The notes: generated from the letters alone by a model not told the origin. Counted from the stretch's first letter, positions 1 to 10,945 are shown. The stretch is 64,000 nucleotides of DNA from Petaurus breviceps papuanus (GCA_028583685.1 JAMXIF010000051.1:44721003-44785002); one strand, 5' to 3'. Made by a program: numbers and translations.

Positions 1-642
1 TGTTCTCCAGTCTTTGCAGCATCTGACCCAACTGAGCCTCCCTTTCTTCTTGGTGCTTCCTTCATTGGCTTCCATGACTGTTTTTTAATGGGTCTCCTTC
101 TACTTACATGAACACTCCTTCATCTCTTTCACTGACTTCTCTTCTTCCTCCCACTCCCTAAGTGTGGGTAATAGAACCATCCAAAATGCTTCAATGACTT
201 CGTTATTCCTGCCCTCCCACTATGTTACTCCATTCTCTTCTGTTCCCTGTCCCCCAAATCAGAAAAACAAAGCCCTTGTAACAAATATACATAGTTAAAG
301 AAAACATACACCCACATTAGCCATGTCTAAAACCTATTCAACATTGTATCGCTATTTGGATGAAGATGCAGAAAGAATACTTAGGATATTTGTAGGGCTG
401 GGTGGGCTGGCTAATATACTGCAGAGTAAAATCAGGATGAAAAGTGATCTCCCAGGGTTGGAAGAAGAGTTATTTTTACCAAGATATACAGTGTTGTGCT
501 TGGGTTCCAAAAATCAGTAGCATAGCTACTCAGTGTAGGGAGGACTGTTCTTAACCACAGAAAGATCTAGGGATTTTAGCAGATGAACCAAGTAATTATT
601 CTTTCTTCTGTGAAAATCCTTAGTGCAATGCTTTTGGGGTGT
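1..642. other. EOGT intron, no feature recognised
   Basis: This is intronic sequence upstream of the first visible EOGT exon. It is pyrimidine-rich at the left end (1-250). The open frame at 323-520 has no recognisable homology, and I see no exon signature with flanking splice sites. Confidence 0.5.
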
Positions 643-652
643 CCCAAATTTC

Positions 653-803
653 TTTCTTTTTGGTGAGGCAATCCAGGTTAAGTGACTTGCCCAGGGTCAC
701 ACAGCTAGTAAGTGTCAAGTGTTTTTGGGAGATTTGAACTCAGGTCCTCCTGACTCCAGGGCTGGTACTCTATCCACTGAGCTACCTAGCTGACCCTGGG
801 TGA
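653..803 (-). mobile_element. tRNA-derived marsupial SINE
   Basis: This SINE is in reverse orientation with the usual core (gtgacttgcccagggtcac, then gaactcaggtcctcctgact). A 10-bp target duplication, cccaaatttc, occurs at 643-652 and 804-813, so both ends are well defined. Confidence 0.85.
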
Positions 804-913
804 CCCAAATTTCACATGGCAGGACTTTTCATGTCACTTTTAAAAAACAGTCAAAAATGATTTTCGATGTCATTTTCATAGAGCCTTGATTTTCTCACAC
901 GAAAATGGGGTGT

Positions 914-1135
914 ATATTAATAGCTAATTTGACATAGTTTTTAAGGTTCACAAAGTGCTAATTTTGCATACATTATCTTATTTGATCCTCACAGCAATCC
1001 TGTGAGGTAGGTGCTAATTATTATTCATTCCCATTTTACAGATAAGGAAACTGAGACAGAGGGAGGTTAAGTGAGACAGCTAATAATTATCTGAGACAGT
1101 ATGCAAACTTGGGACTTCCTCACTCTAAGTCCAAC
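914..1135 (-). mobile_element. MIR
   Basis: The MIR 3' end (ctcacagcaatcctgtgaggta) is followed by the core with ttacagataaggaaactgag. It is degenerate but nearly full length. Confidence 0.75.
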
Positions 1136-1299
1136 ACTACCAATCAGTCAACAGATGTTTATTAAATGCTCACCTTGTGCTGAGGATACACAGAAAAAGG
1201 CAGAACAGTCCGTTTCCTCAAAAGCTCACTTTCTAGGGGGAAAGTGCATAAGAAGGCACGCACAAGATTCTGGCAGACTGGATGTGATAACAGTAACAG

Positions 1300-1529
1300 T
1301 AACAATAATATAAATAGCTCTCATTCATAGAGTGTGTTAAAGGTTGTAAAGTGCCTTACATGTGTTATCTCTTTTGAGACTAATAAGAGGTGCTATTTGT
1401 AATTTTTATTTTGTATATGAGGGATTTGAGGCAGACAGAGGTCAGGATCACACATCTAGTAATTGTCTGCGGCAGGATTTGAACTCTGGTCTTCCTGATT
1501 CCACGTCCTGCACTCTATCTGCCTGACAC
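1300..1529 (-). mobile_element. MIR
   Basis: This MIR reads from the gtaaagtgccttacatgtgt end through a diverged core to ggatttgaactctggtcttc. It is full length and old. Confidence 0.7.
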
Positions 1530-1554
1530 TTAGAGAGGAAGGCATGGGCCACAG

Positions 1555-2130
1555 GGGGATCAGATGAAGCCTCCTGCAGCAGGAAGCTTTGCAAGGAGAC
1601 CATAGATTCTCAGAGGCCAAGGTGAGAAGGGATAGCATTTCAGACATGGGGGACAGGAGGTACAAATCCACAGAGCAGGGAGATCTCATGGGTCACGTGT
1701 GAGGAACAGCAGATATGGCTAGACAATGTTGTTCATGTTGGGGAAAACATCACAAGAAGACTGCAAAGGGACAGAAGTCAGGTTATAAAGAGCCTTAAAT
1801 GTCAAGCAGAGGAATTTCTATCTGATCCTAGGGGTAATGGGGCAGGCCTCAGAGGCTTACTAGCTGTGTGACCCTGGGCAAATCACTCAACCCTATTTGC
1901 CTCAGTTTCCTTATCTGTAAAATGATCTGGAGAAGAAAATGGTAAACCATTCCAGTATCTCTGCCAAGAAAACCCCAAGTGGGGTACAGAAGAGTTGGAC
2001 ACAATTGAACAACAAAGCCAATAGCAAAAGGGGTAATTGGGGACTGGTAGAGTTTATTCAGTAGGGAGGTGAAGTGAGCACATGATAGACCTGTGCTTTA
2101 GGAATGTCATTTTGGAAGTGGAGTGGAGAA
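1555..2130 (+). repeat. Fragment of a long ancient repeat, split by a SINE
   Basis: The parts 1555-1842 and 2043-2130 read as one element: gccttaaatgtcaagcagag, then a line about returning to a fixed unit number, then ggaatgtcattttggaagtg. The same family occurs at 35330 and 50930. I recognise it as a mammal-wide interspersed repeat but cannot name the family. A younger SINE occupies 1843-2029. Confidence 0.5.
1843..2029 (+). mobile_element. 5'-truncated SINE with long 3' tail
   Basis: The SINE begins in the core (actagctgtgtgaccctggg) and continues through gccaagaaaaccccaagtgg to a terminal aacaac stretch. The imperfect duplication ggggtaatgggg / ggggtaattgggg (1831 and 2030) marks its target site. 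Confidence 0.8.
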
Positions 2131-2707
2131 TGCATCAGTGCTGGGAGAGACTTGAAAAAAAAAAAAAAAAAAGCCACGAGTCCATAAATAGAAAAAAAAT
2201 TCCATTGTATCGCTTGTTTATTTCTCCATAAGAGAAAACTTAAATTTGGATGAGAAAGGGCAGGAAAGTCTCCAGATGGAGATCTTACTGAATTATACAT
2301 CACATCTCTGAAAAAGAGATGAATCAGAATTACTCTTCCATTATTAAATTTCCCTTCCACATGGACCTGATTTTGTTTAAAGGAAGGGTCTGGAAGTACC
2401 TTTTCTAATTGTAGCTCATTCATTATTGAGGTTTGGCAGAGATGTTTCCCTTTAGGTGATATAATGAAGAACCTTTCTTCAGAACTCATCACAGAGACTT
2501 GGAAAGGAAGGTTATTTTTTTTTTAAATCACTTCATCCAACAAAACTCAGTAGTTTTGATAGGACTGTGACATCTGCCCAAATGTGTGCAGGACAGAATT
2601 ACAATCACCAGTGATTGAATCTTACAATTCAATATATAAATGAAACAAGCCAACCTCTTTTCTCTTAGTAGAAATTTTTGTGTGGTATTGCTTGCAATGA
2701 TTTTATA

Positions 2708-3078
2708 GGGAATTAGGCAAGTTAGCCATCCATCATTGATGAGGTTAATATCACAGACTTCATATAGGTTATATATATGACATTACAGTGTTTCAGTGAC
2801 TCATTGTGGGATTCTCTTACCATGAGGTTCCTTTTCTAAAAATAAGGGAATTAGCTAAATTACCCATCAATCATTGATGAGGTTAATATCACAGACTTTG
2901 TGTAGGTTGTATTTATGACATTACAGTTTTTCAGTGACTTGTTATAGGATTCTTTTACTATGAGATTCCTTTTCTGAAAGTAAGGGAATTGAGCAAATTA
3001 CCCATCAATCATTGATGAGGTTAATATCACAGACTTCGTATAGGTTGTATTTATGACATTACAGTGTTTCAGTGACTT
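2708..3078. repeat. Tandem array, unit about 137 bp, 2.7 copies
   Basis: Copies start at 2708, 2846 and 2983 with gggaatt. Each contains catcattgatgaggttaata, tcacagactt and a stretch ending in tttcagtgact. The third copy stops inside the unit at about 3078. Copies 2 and 3 are closer to each other than to copy 1. It lies in an EOGT intron, 1.4 kb before the exon at 4441. Confidence 0.9.
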
Positions 3079-3190
3079 CTGGAAATCTGTTACTAGTAAT
3101 CTCTTTATGGTGTCTGGAACCCACACAAGTGATATTGTACACAAATAATAGATAACAATAATGAGAACACTGGCATTTTGAAGAATAAGA

Positions 3191-3414
3191 GTCAGTGTTA
3201 TGTAGTGGCCAAAGAACTGTCTTCGGCATTAGAAGCTGCCTTTCGAACATGCTGGCTCTTTGACCCTGGGCACATCATTAAACCTCTCAGATCCCTGGCA
3301 ACTCTCTAAGACTGTAAATTGTGGTTCAGGTGCTGCTATTCATTGGTAGATGGAGTGTTGTCTTGGAGAGTTACCTATGCTAATGAGTTCACAGGTCCAG
3401 GGCAGAAAAAAAAA
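3191..3414 (+). mobile_element. Long tRNA-derived SINE with distinct 3' half
   Basis: A MIR-like 5' half (tgaccctgggcacatcatta) is followed by a 3' half typical of a second marsupial family: ggcaactctctaagactgta, then gagttcacaggtccag and an A tract. Related pieces lie at 12806, 13375, 18837 and 22785. Confidence 0.65.
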
Positions 3415-3417
3415 GGC

Positions 3418-3655
3418 ATTGATCACATTCAAAGCCCTTTACATACTAGATCTCCTGGTATCTCATTTGAGCCTCACAACAGCCTTGTTGTGAGATACCT
3501 TTATCCCTAGTTTACAGATGAGAAAGCTGAGAGTCAGAGAAGTTGAATAATTTGCCCATGGTCACACTGTTAATAAATGTCAGAGACAGGATTTGAACCT
3601 CCTACTTCCTGATCACAAGGTTGACTCCAAGTCCAACAGTCTACATACCACCTTG
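3418..3655 (-). mobile_element. MIR
   Basis: MIR in reverse, from catttgagcctcacaacagc through agtttacagatgagaaagct to the tRNA-like end with gatttgaacctcctacttcc. Confidence 0.75.
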
Positions 3656-3774
3656 GTTTTCTTTCAGTTATGTTGTAAGGACCACCTTCTTCACAAAGCT
3701 GTTCCCAGTCCCATTAACCCTTGTTATTAGCGTTAGACCTCTCAAATCTGCCTTGTATTAATTTTGTATTTATT

Positions 3775-3930
3775 CTGTCTAGACAGCCCTAAGTGTACAT
3801 GCTGTCTCCCCTATTAGAAAGTAAGCTCTTAGAAGCAAGGGCATCTTCCCTTTGTCATTGTAGCTTCAGTGCCAAGCACAAGGCCTGGCATTTAACAGAT
3901 ACTTGTTGGATGCTTGATTATGATTCACAG
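3775..3930 (+). mobile_element. L2 3' end
   Basis: The signature of L2 3' UTRs is present: agaaagtaagctcttagaag, then caaggcctggcatttaac and cttgttggatgcttg. Confidence 0.6.
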
Positions 3931-4175
3931 GAAAAACAAACAAACACCAAGATAGAATATCATGAATCTTGCCAAGTGGACCTGGTGGGAAAAGTGATAT
4001 GTAGCAGGCTGAGGAGACTACTTTTGTTGCTGAAATATTACTTCTGCTATGATTTACCAAGGCAAATGGGACAGACACTTTCTCAAGTCTTTATTTTTTT
4101 CTTGACTATCAGTACCCAGGGTAAAAGAATGATTAGTCTTTTGGTTAAGTGTTTTAACTAGCAATTCCTTTATGT

Positions 4176-4292
4176 GTGTATGTGTATGTGTGTGTGTGTA
4201 CATATATATGTATATATATACATATACACGTGTGTGTGTATATATATATATAATATGTATGTATGTGTGTGTGTGTGTGTGTGTGTATGTTT
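4176..4292. repeat. TG/TA dinucleotide microsatellite
   Basis: Alternating TG and TA runs of more than 110 bp lie about 150 bp upstream of the acceptor for the exon at 4441. Confidence 0.9.
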
Positions 4293-4440
4293 GACTACTT
4301 TGGAGCCCCAAAAGGAGAATGTTAAATGCCTGGGAAACCACTTTGAAAAGCCTCTTTGAAAAATCCGAATTTCCCTCAAAATTCCAAATCCTTCTGTTAT
4401 AGTTATGTTTTTGTGTTTGTTTTTGTTTGTGCATTTTCAG

Positions 4441-4533
4441 AGCTCCTATGGATATGGGGACCTGTTCAGTGAGACTTGGAGGGCATTCACCGACTATGAC
4501 ATCATCCATTTGAAAGAATATGATTCAAAAACG
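4441..4533 (+). CDS. EOGT: EOGT internal coding exon (first in window), DYD motif
   Basis: This exon encodes 31 residues starting [13 protein letters not shown] and ending KEYDSKT, in phase 0 at both ends. It matches EOGT, the EGF-domain-specific O-linked GlcNAc transferase. The enzyme uses UDP-GlcNAc in the ER lumen to modify Ser/Thr of EGF repeats in Notch receptors and matrix proteins (glycosyltransferase family GT61). The acceptor is a pyrimidine-rich stretch ending in ttttcag, and the donor is gtactg. The DYD triplet at 4492-4500 is the motif reported as needed for full activity (human 295-297). Counting back from the C-terminus, the first residue here corresponds to human residue 278. 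Earlier exons, with the signal peptide and N-terminal half, are not in the window; the preceding MYHHFCDF-type exon was looked for in 1-4440 and not found. Identity rests on my recollection of the human protein, which agrees over all eight exons. Confidence 0.96.
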
Positions 4534-4989
4534 GTACTGAAAACTTTACACAGATATGTATCATAGGCACATGATTTTACGTTGAGATAAGGGCATATGA
4601 TTATCTTTGGTTTAGATTCCTAGTTTAGCATTATAATTTAAAAAATAGAATGTTACCACTTATTGACAATCAAAAAAATGTGTCCTTTAGAAAGTTCAGT
4701 CCTTTATAATTTCAAACCATTCACTTTTAAAGAAGGATGAGAAGGTACCCCTGTCCACCAACTCCAGCTCTTTTGTGGAGCTCGGGGACACTGTTTTTAT
4801 GTGTTGATTAGTTTTATTAAATATTTTCCTTCTTCCCATTTAAACAAAGATTCATTTCTTTTTAAGAAGGGTAGCTCTCTAGAAGTAGGCAGGGGAAGTG
4901 ATACAGCAGGAAATGTAGGTGATGGAAAAACAAAATATAGCAATACAACTTATCAAAAAGTGTAATCTGGTGGGCAGGCAACAATCTTA

Positions 4990-5190
4990 GGAGGCAGAGA
5001 AGACCAATAGAAAGGTAGCTCAATTTGGAGTCAGAGGGCATGGGTTCAAATTCTGGTATTGCTACTTGATAGTCATATGACCTTACATAAATCATTAACA
5101 TCTAGACTCAAATTCCTCAGGAAGCAGTTGAACAAGATAGTCTCTGATTGATGTCCCTTTAAGCTCCAAGTCCATGATCTTATGGTCCTT
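4990..5190 (+). mobile_element. MIR, degraded
   Basis: The core is recognisable from tttggagtcagagggcatgg through gtcatatgacctta to a 3' part ending at ttaagctccaagtccatgat. Confidence 0.6.
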
Positions 5191-5220
5191 TAGAAGATAA
5201 TCCTAATTTCTCTCTTATAA

Positions 5221-5395
5221 ACATATATATGTGTGTATATATATATATGTATATATTTATATTTATATTATGTAGATACACACTTACACATATGTATATT
5301 GTTTACATACACATCTGTATAGATGGGTATATGTACTATATGTGTATATATGTATGCATACATATGCATATAGGTACACAGACGTATACATTATG
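5221..5395. repeat. AT-rich cryptic microsatellite (TA/TG/CA)
   Basis: Interrupted tatatg/tacaca units run to about 5395 inside the 971-bp EOGT intron. Confidence 0.8.
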
Positions 5396-5504
5396 TTCAA
5401 CAAAATAGATAATAATACAACATAGATAATACTACTTTATAGTTAAAATTACTATGTGGTCTATAAGGTTGGACACAAGAGCTTTAAACAACCTTTTTCT
5501 CCAG

Positions 5505-5576
5505 GTGTGTTTCAAGGAAGCTGTCTTTTCCTTACTTCCCCGAATGAGATACGGATTGTTTTACAACACACCACTA
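5505..5576 (+). CDS. EOGT: EOGT coding exon 2 of 8 in window
   Basis: This exon encodes 24 residues, [20 protein letters not shown] followed by NTPL, in phase 0 at both ends. It is nearly identical to the human protein across its length. The acceptor is tttctccag and the donor gtgagt is strong. The intron before it is 971 bp and holds a MIR and an AT/TG-rich microsatellite. The intron after it is only 147 bp, so this exon and the next form a tight pair. It is part of the GT61 catalytic domain. Confidence 0.96.
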
Positions 5577-5723
5577 GTGAGTATTTTTGAATAACTTGAG
5601 TATATAAATTTATACTACAGGGACTTGGTTCTTGACAACTTTCAAGTTGTAGGTTATGGGACAACAAAATCAGCTCTTGGGAATGTGATTGAGCTTGGGT
5701 GTCAGCTGTGACTTTGATTTCAG

Positions 5724-5810
5724 ATCTCTGGCTGCCAAAATACGGGATTATTTCGAGCATTTTCTCAACACATACTGCACAGACTGAACATCACACGGGA
5801 TGGACCACAG
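5724..5810 (+). CDS. EOGT: EOGT coding exon 3 of 8 in window
   Basis: This exon encodes 29 residues from [13 protein letters not shown] to LNITRDGPQ, in phase 0 at both ends. It contains the N-glycosylation sequon NIT (human Asn354 by counting). The glycine two residues before the exon end is the codon region hit by a human Adams-Oliver syndrome frameshift allele, from memory of the clinical literature. The acceptor is gatttcag. The donor gtattc is weaker than consensus but begins with GT. The human protein has Lys where this copy has the final Gln. Confidence 0.96.
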
Positions 5811-6104
5811 GTATTCTCTATATTGTGTGTCCTAAACTTGACCCTTCTCCTTGCTGACAATTAAACCAATAAAAAGAAGAAAATCTATTTATCCTTCTCT
5901 CTCTCCCCCCCTCCCCTCCAGTCTGTGAGGGTTGAGCATCAAAAGTTAGGCTTTTATGACTTTGTGGAATGGTGAGTCACTAGGCATGTTTCTTGGAGAG
6001 AATAAAGCGAATTCTCCCCCGATTAGTCTCCTTCACTTCTTTGTTCATCGATCAAACTAAATAAAACCAGTCAGGAACAGTGAAAAGGAAGAAAAACTGT
6101 AAGT

Positions 6105-6230
6105 TTCTGTTAGAATGCAAGCTTCTTGAGGGCAGAACAATTTGGATTTTACCTTTGCTCTTATGGGGTCTGCACAGTGCCTGGCACATACTTAGTTAGC
6201 CCTAAGTGCTTGTGGAATTGACATGCTCTG
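6105..6230 (+). mobile_element. L2 3' end
   Basis: It shows gttagaatgcaagcttcttg, gggcag and cacagtgcctggcacatact in the order expected for an L2 3' terminus. Confidence 0.6.
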
Positions 6231-6391
6231 TCCTTTGGATACGAAGGAAGTGTTTTGTGTTCACCATGGGACCTGGTTGACTAATGATCCAGATGAAAAG
6301 GATGCTTAGAGAATCCCAATCAAAAGAATTTTCAGAATTGTATCCAATTTAGTGAGTTTCTCTACTGAGAACAGCCAGCAAGTTATTACGC

Positions 6392-6578
<187 letters not shown>

Positions 6579-6669
6579 TGAATATTTTGATTACTGTCAC
6601 ATTGACTTTACTTTGTAGTTCTTTTTCATATTAGAGAACATTTTTTATTTAAATTAGTACCTTTTGCAA

Positions 6670-6845
6670 ACATCATAAAGTGAGCATTGGACCTGGAGTC
6701 AAGAAGACCTGAATTCAAATCCAGCCTCAGACCCTTATTAACTTTGTGACCCTGGGCAAATCACTTCACCCCTCTGTTTCAGTTTCCTCATCTACAAAAT
6801 AGGTATCATAATAGTACCTACTGTATTCATGGTAGTCAGCTTGAC
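6670..6845 (+). mobile_element. MIR/Mar1-like SINE
   Basis: It runs from ggacctggagtcaagaagac through gtgaccctgggcaaatcact to ataatagtacctactg. The 5' end is trimmed. Confidence 0.75.
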
Positions 6846-7039
6846 TACTTTTTGGGATCAGTTTTCATAATATAATCTCAGAGAAGCCATTTGACTGTGG
6901 CAAGAGAACTGGTGTTAGAATCTAGAAAATCTGGGATCAAATCCAACCTCTCCCAAATACTGTCCGGGTGACCCTTACCTCAAACAATGCTTTGTGTTAG
7001 TAGAGGAAATTTCCTAGACCAGTGAAAGAAATGGAATCA

Positions 7040-7245
7040 TATTCTTAGAGTTAGAAGTTATCTTAGAGGTCACCTAGTCTAGTCCTCCCCGCTCTCCCCA
7101 CTTTTGCATTTTTTTGATGAGGAAACAGGCCCAGAAAGGTCAAGGGATTTACCCAAGGCTACACAGGTAATGAGCTTTAGAGGCAGATTTTGAACCCTGC
7201 TCCTCTGACTCCAGAGTGTCTTTCCATTGTACAATGGCTGCCTCT
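7040..7245 (-). mobile_element. MIR-related CORE SINE
   Basis: It shows tagaggtcacctagtctagt, then tgaggaaacaggcccagaaa, then a cactggta-type end with ccattgtacaatggctgcc. Confidence 0.6.
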
Positions 7246-7291
7246 GGGATTGTTATTTGTTTGTAAATTGATCACAAAAAAGGCAGAGCTT

Positions 7292-7450
7292 GGGGCGGCC
7301 AGGTGGCTCAGTGAGTAAGAGCACCAGCTCCAGTGTCGGGATGACCTGGATCAAATCCGGGCTCAGACACTCAGCACCACACCCAGAAATAACTGGCCAT
7401 GTAACCTTGAGCAAGTTACTTAACCCCGATTGCTTTAAAAAAAAAAAAAG
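7292..7450 (+). mobile_element. tRNA-derived SINE, ggggcggc subfamily
   Basis: It starts with ggggcggccaggtggctcag, has an RNA polymerase III B-box-like gatcaaatccg, and ends in an A tract. The 9-bp target duplication ggcagagct lies at 7282-7290 and 7451-7459. Two other copies of this subfamily are at 11928 and 21150. Confidence 0.88.
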
Positions 7451-7589
7451 GGCAGAGCTCATGAAAAGGGACAACAAATACCAACGGTCTGGATTTGAGC
7501 AGAGTTCTGTTGTCCTGCCTCAGATGGGTACTGTCCCATGCCACACTGATAGGCAGTACAGTAGGAAGAGACCTGGTGCATTTGGGAGA

Positions 7590-7950
7590 ACACTAATTTT
7601 GCAAATTGATTTCCCCCCCAAACAACACAAATCTATTGTCTCTCCCTCATCTCCTCCAATTCCATTGGAAAAAAAAAAAGTAAAACCTTTTTAACTAATA
7701 AGATAGTTAAGACAAATTCCTAAAGTGGTTGTGTCTAAGAAATATGGTTCAGTGTGCACTCTGGGTCTCTCACCTCTCTGTCAAGAAGCCTTTTATCATG
7801 AGTTCTCTGCAATCGCGGTCGGTCATTTCACCCATCAGATTTCTCAGTCTTTCAAAGTCGTTTGTCTTTACGATGCCTTTGTCATACATAAATCATTCTT
7901 TTGGTTCCACTTACCTTGTTTTGCATCAGTTCATACAAGTCTTTTTGGGA
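7590..7950 (-). mobile_element. L1 3' fragment
   Basis: The reverse strand carries the L1 3' region typical of marsupials, including tttcaaagtcgtttgtcttt and tttgcatcagttcatacaag. Open frames here are incidental. Confidence 0.6.
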
Positions 7951-8326
7951 GGACTAATTGATGGAGGATGGTGCCCATGTGGCACTAAGTTCCAGACTGA
8001 GAAGAGAGAGTGTGTAATCTACCATGGCGTATACTCTTGGAGAGACACGTCTGGTCTGGTTTCCAGACCTCTCTCACAGGCCCTGTTTAACCTTGAAATA
8101 AGAAATAGAATTCCTTTCTGTGAGATACTGGAGTACAGCGGGCTTCATATATCTCAGTATCTCTTCTATGGTGGGCACAAAAAAATGTGGATGATGGCTC
8201 CTGTATCACAGACCATGAGCATGTAACAGCCAAGATGGATGTGAGAAATGGTATTATTATCAAAGAATAGAATTGCAAGATCAACTTCCCAACAGCAGAT
8301 ATGCTGACTCCCTGGCCCTTGACTTT

Positions 8327-8480
8327 TTTTTTGCTTTTTGGAGGGCATTTGGGGTTAAGTGATTTGCCCAAGGTTACATGGCTAGTTTTGGTTTTAAGTG
8401 TCTGAAGCTGGATTTGAACTTGTATCCTCCTGAATTCAGGGCCAGTGCTTTACTCACTGTACCACCTAGCCACCCCAACT
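8327..8480 (-). mobile_element. tRNA-derived SINE
   Basis: Full-length SINE in reverse (tttttggagggcatttgggg to caccacctagccacccc). Target duplication gcccttgactt at 8315 and 8481. Confidence 0.87.
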
Positions 8481-8707
8481 GCCCTTGACTTTCAGAAACC
8501 AAGTGGCCCTTCTTTGGGGCCAACCTCATAAGCTGGATGTGGGTTTGGAGGCAGCACCAGGCTACTGGAATGAAGGTGGAGAGCTCGATATTGTGCCCCC
8601 AAAACAGAAGATCCTGTGCCAAGGTTTTTTTTTTTTAATTTTATAATTATATATCCCTTCTCTTCTTCCCTACCCAATGGGCCATTCCTTGTCATAATAA
8701 AAGAGAG

Positions 8708-8850
8708 AGAAAATAAGATTGCTAGATTTGAGTTAGAGGATTTGGGTTTGAATTCCACCTCTGCCCCTTGCTACTTCTGTGACCTTGGACAAATAATCTC
8801 TTTGGGCTTCGATTTCCTAATCTATAAAATGAAAGGTTCTTAAACTAGAG
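8708..8850 (+). mobile_element. MIR
   Basis: MIR core with gggtttgaattccacctctg and gtgaccttggacaaataatc; the 3' end is lost. Confidence 0.7.
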
Positions 8851-8889
8851 TCTGCAAACTTGCTATTAAAATTTTTTTTTCTGATAACT

Positions 8890-9128
8890 TTGTTGTTATT
8901 TGTTGTATCTGACTCTTCATGAGCCCATTTGAGATTTTCTTGGCAAAGATACTGGAATGATTTGCCACTTCCTTCTCCCGTTTATTTTGCTAATAAGGAA
9001 ACTGAGGTAACCAGGTTAAATGACTTGCCCAGGGTCACACAGCTGGTAAGTTTCTGAGGCTGTATCTGAACTCAGGTCTTCTTGACTCCAGGCTCAGTAC
9101 TCTATCCACCGTACCACCTAGCTGCTCA
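8890..9128 (-). mobile_element. Full-length SINE with long 3' tail
   Basis: Reverse orientation: gttgttatttgttgtatctg, tgagattttcttggcaaaga, then the core and the tRNA-like head ending in gtaccacctagctgctc. Confidence 0.85.
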
Positions 9129-9694
9129 TTTTGATAACTGTTTCGGTATAATTGTTTTCCTTCATAATCCTATAGATCTTATTTTCTGCATTTAAAAATA
9201 TTAGCTTGATAAGGGGTTCACAACACAAAAAAAGAGTAGGAACCCCTAGCTTTTATGACTTTTATATTCCCTCCCATAACTAATCCATGACCTTTTCATC
9301 CCATGATCTCTGGTCGTGTAAAAACTGTTCAGTGAGACTAACCAATATGACAGGATAAGCAGTGTTCGACCCATAGACCCTTACCTTGGGCATTGACGTT
9401 TTCAGATGCATTCTTCCTCATCTCTAGTTCATGGGAAGAATTTACTCTTTCAGCTACAGATTTTATGCCAGATATGATGTGACCACATTCCTTTTAAGGA
9501 ATAGACCTCATGAAAAGCTAGCTGGTAGGTACTGAAGAAATGACTTTCTGCCATAATTGGATTTGTAAATTAATGATAAAGCCCAATGCATTAATCAAAA
9601 TTTAAAAAAATGAAATCACATCCTTCTGCAGGGTGCAGGAAAGGAGACGTTTTTGTTGACAGCCTCTGTGCTATGACTGGAAACCAGGATTTTG

Positions 9695-9825
9695 GGGTCA
9701 TATTTCTAGAGTTGAAAGGGATGTAGAGGTCATCTAGTCGAACCTCCTTATTTTATAGAGAGGGAAACTGAGGCTGACAGAGACTAAGGGTCTTCCCAGA
9801 GTCACAGAAGGAGTAAATGGTAGCA
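9695..9825 (-). mobile_element. MIR-related CORE SINE fragment
   Basis: It shows gatgtagaggtcatctagtc followed by gagggaaactgaggctgaca and a short core piece. Confidence 0.55.
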
Positions 9826-10009
9826 TGAAAATATGAATTAAGAGCCCACTTCAAGATTAGTGGACTTTCCAGGGAAACTACTTTCCAAATAAGTGCATTT
9901 CTAGTTGGATGCTCTAGGGCCTGGTGGTTCCTTCTAAGTTGGCATTTTTTATTGAAAACTTGGTTAATTCTCCTATGGAAAAGGAAACTCAAATTCCCCT
10001 CCTTATCTA

Positions 10010-10375
10010 CAGTTATCCCTTCCCCATTTTGGGGGTTAGGGGTGTGGCACCCCTGTGATCTGCAAAATTCCTGTAAAATTTTTTTTACTTTCCCTTTATA
10101 CCTGAGGAAAAAAAATCTGAATTTTTTCTTTTTCTTTTATGGGGTGTTTATAGTACCTTATTGTAAAATTTAGGTTAAGTATTTGGTCTTAGGCTCTATT
10201 ATACAATACTATACATATATTTTGTGTATTTCTGAATTTCTAAGCTTTGTCAACTGCTAGCCTTCACATGTTGTCTATGGCTTCCACACAACTCCCCCCA
10301 AATTCCCATTCTTATGCTGACCTAAGATACATTGAAACGATGATGGGGAAAGTCACAACATGGAAGGGATAACTG
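10010..10375. mobile_element. Non-autonomous pogo/Tigger-like DNA transposon (366 bp)
   Basis: Perfect 14-bp terminal inverted repeats (cagttatcccttcc / ggaagggataactg) are flanked by TA dinucleotides at 10008 and 10376, the target duplication of the Tc1/mariner superfamily. No transposase frame lies inside. The pogo/Tigger assignment is inferred from the end sequence and TA target. It sits in the EOGT intron upstream of the exon at 10946. Confidence 0.85.
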
Positions 10376-10389
10376 TAGTCCTCCTTCTG

Positions 10390-10930
10390 TTCTGATGGAA
10401 ATGGTATGTTTGAAAATCTTAGAGCTGTCTAGGAAGGAAAACTGTCTTGTGAGCATTTGAGGGGAAAATTATTTCTGTCCCCATTTGTCATAGGAACAAG
10501 CCTGTAACATGTTACAGAAAACTTGCTAGCTCAGGGCTTTTGTCATTTATTATTACCAAATGGGAAGTGATTTATAAGTCAAGGCAACATAATTGTGGTT
10601 TTAGTGGGATGAGACCCAGTGATCTCCTTTTGTTAATGGAGTAAATGTTGGAGTCTAAAAAGCATTCAGAGGGTTTCCCCAGCAAAGAATGCCTTGGCTT
10701 GCATTTTTAGATGGCAGCTTAACATTTCTAGCACCAGGGAAAGTCACAGAGCTCACTTGTAGCTGTTAGGACATCAAACTCTGTAATAGTAGCATCCTGA
10801 ATCCCAACCCCTTTTTTGTGTTCTGATTGAAAGTTAGATGAGGAAGCTTTTTTTCACATGTGATTTTAACTGATAACTTTTTGGGATGGTGAGAAAGGAG
10901 ATGAGTGAAGGAATTTCCAATTTAAATGCT
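10390..10930. other. EOGT intron, repeat-free
   Basis: I recognise neither repeats nor exons here. The last 30 bp form the pyrimidine tract of the acceptor at 10946. Confidence 0.5.
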
Positions 10931-10945
10931 TCTCTTTCTTCCTAG

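Noticed and set aside
653-803. A tRNA gene suggested by the B-box-like sequence of the SINE head
   Set aside because: It is a SINE promoter; no cloverleaf with intact stems is formed. The same holds for the other SINE copies.
2708-3078. CRISPR-like array
   Set aside because: The copies are whole 137-bp tandem units with no short repeat/unique spacer alternation, and the genome is vertebrate.
1-4440. An upstream EOGT exon
   Set aside because: I looked for the sequence before SSYGYGD (MYHHFCDF to VMWDT in human) and did not find it, so the intron extends past the window start.
4054-4509. 151-codon minus-strand frame with THTHTH runs
   Set aside because: It is microsatellite translation running antisense into the EOGT exon.
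7725-8226. Frames of 78 and 165 codons on the plus strand
   Set aside because: They read through a reverse L1 3' end into non-repeat sequence; no homology is recognised.
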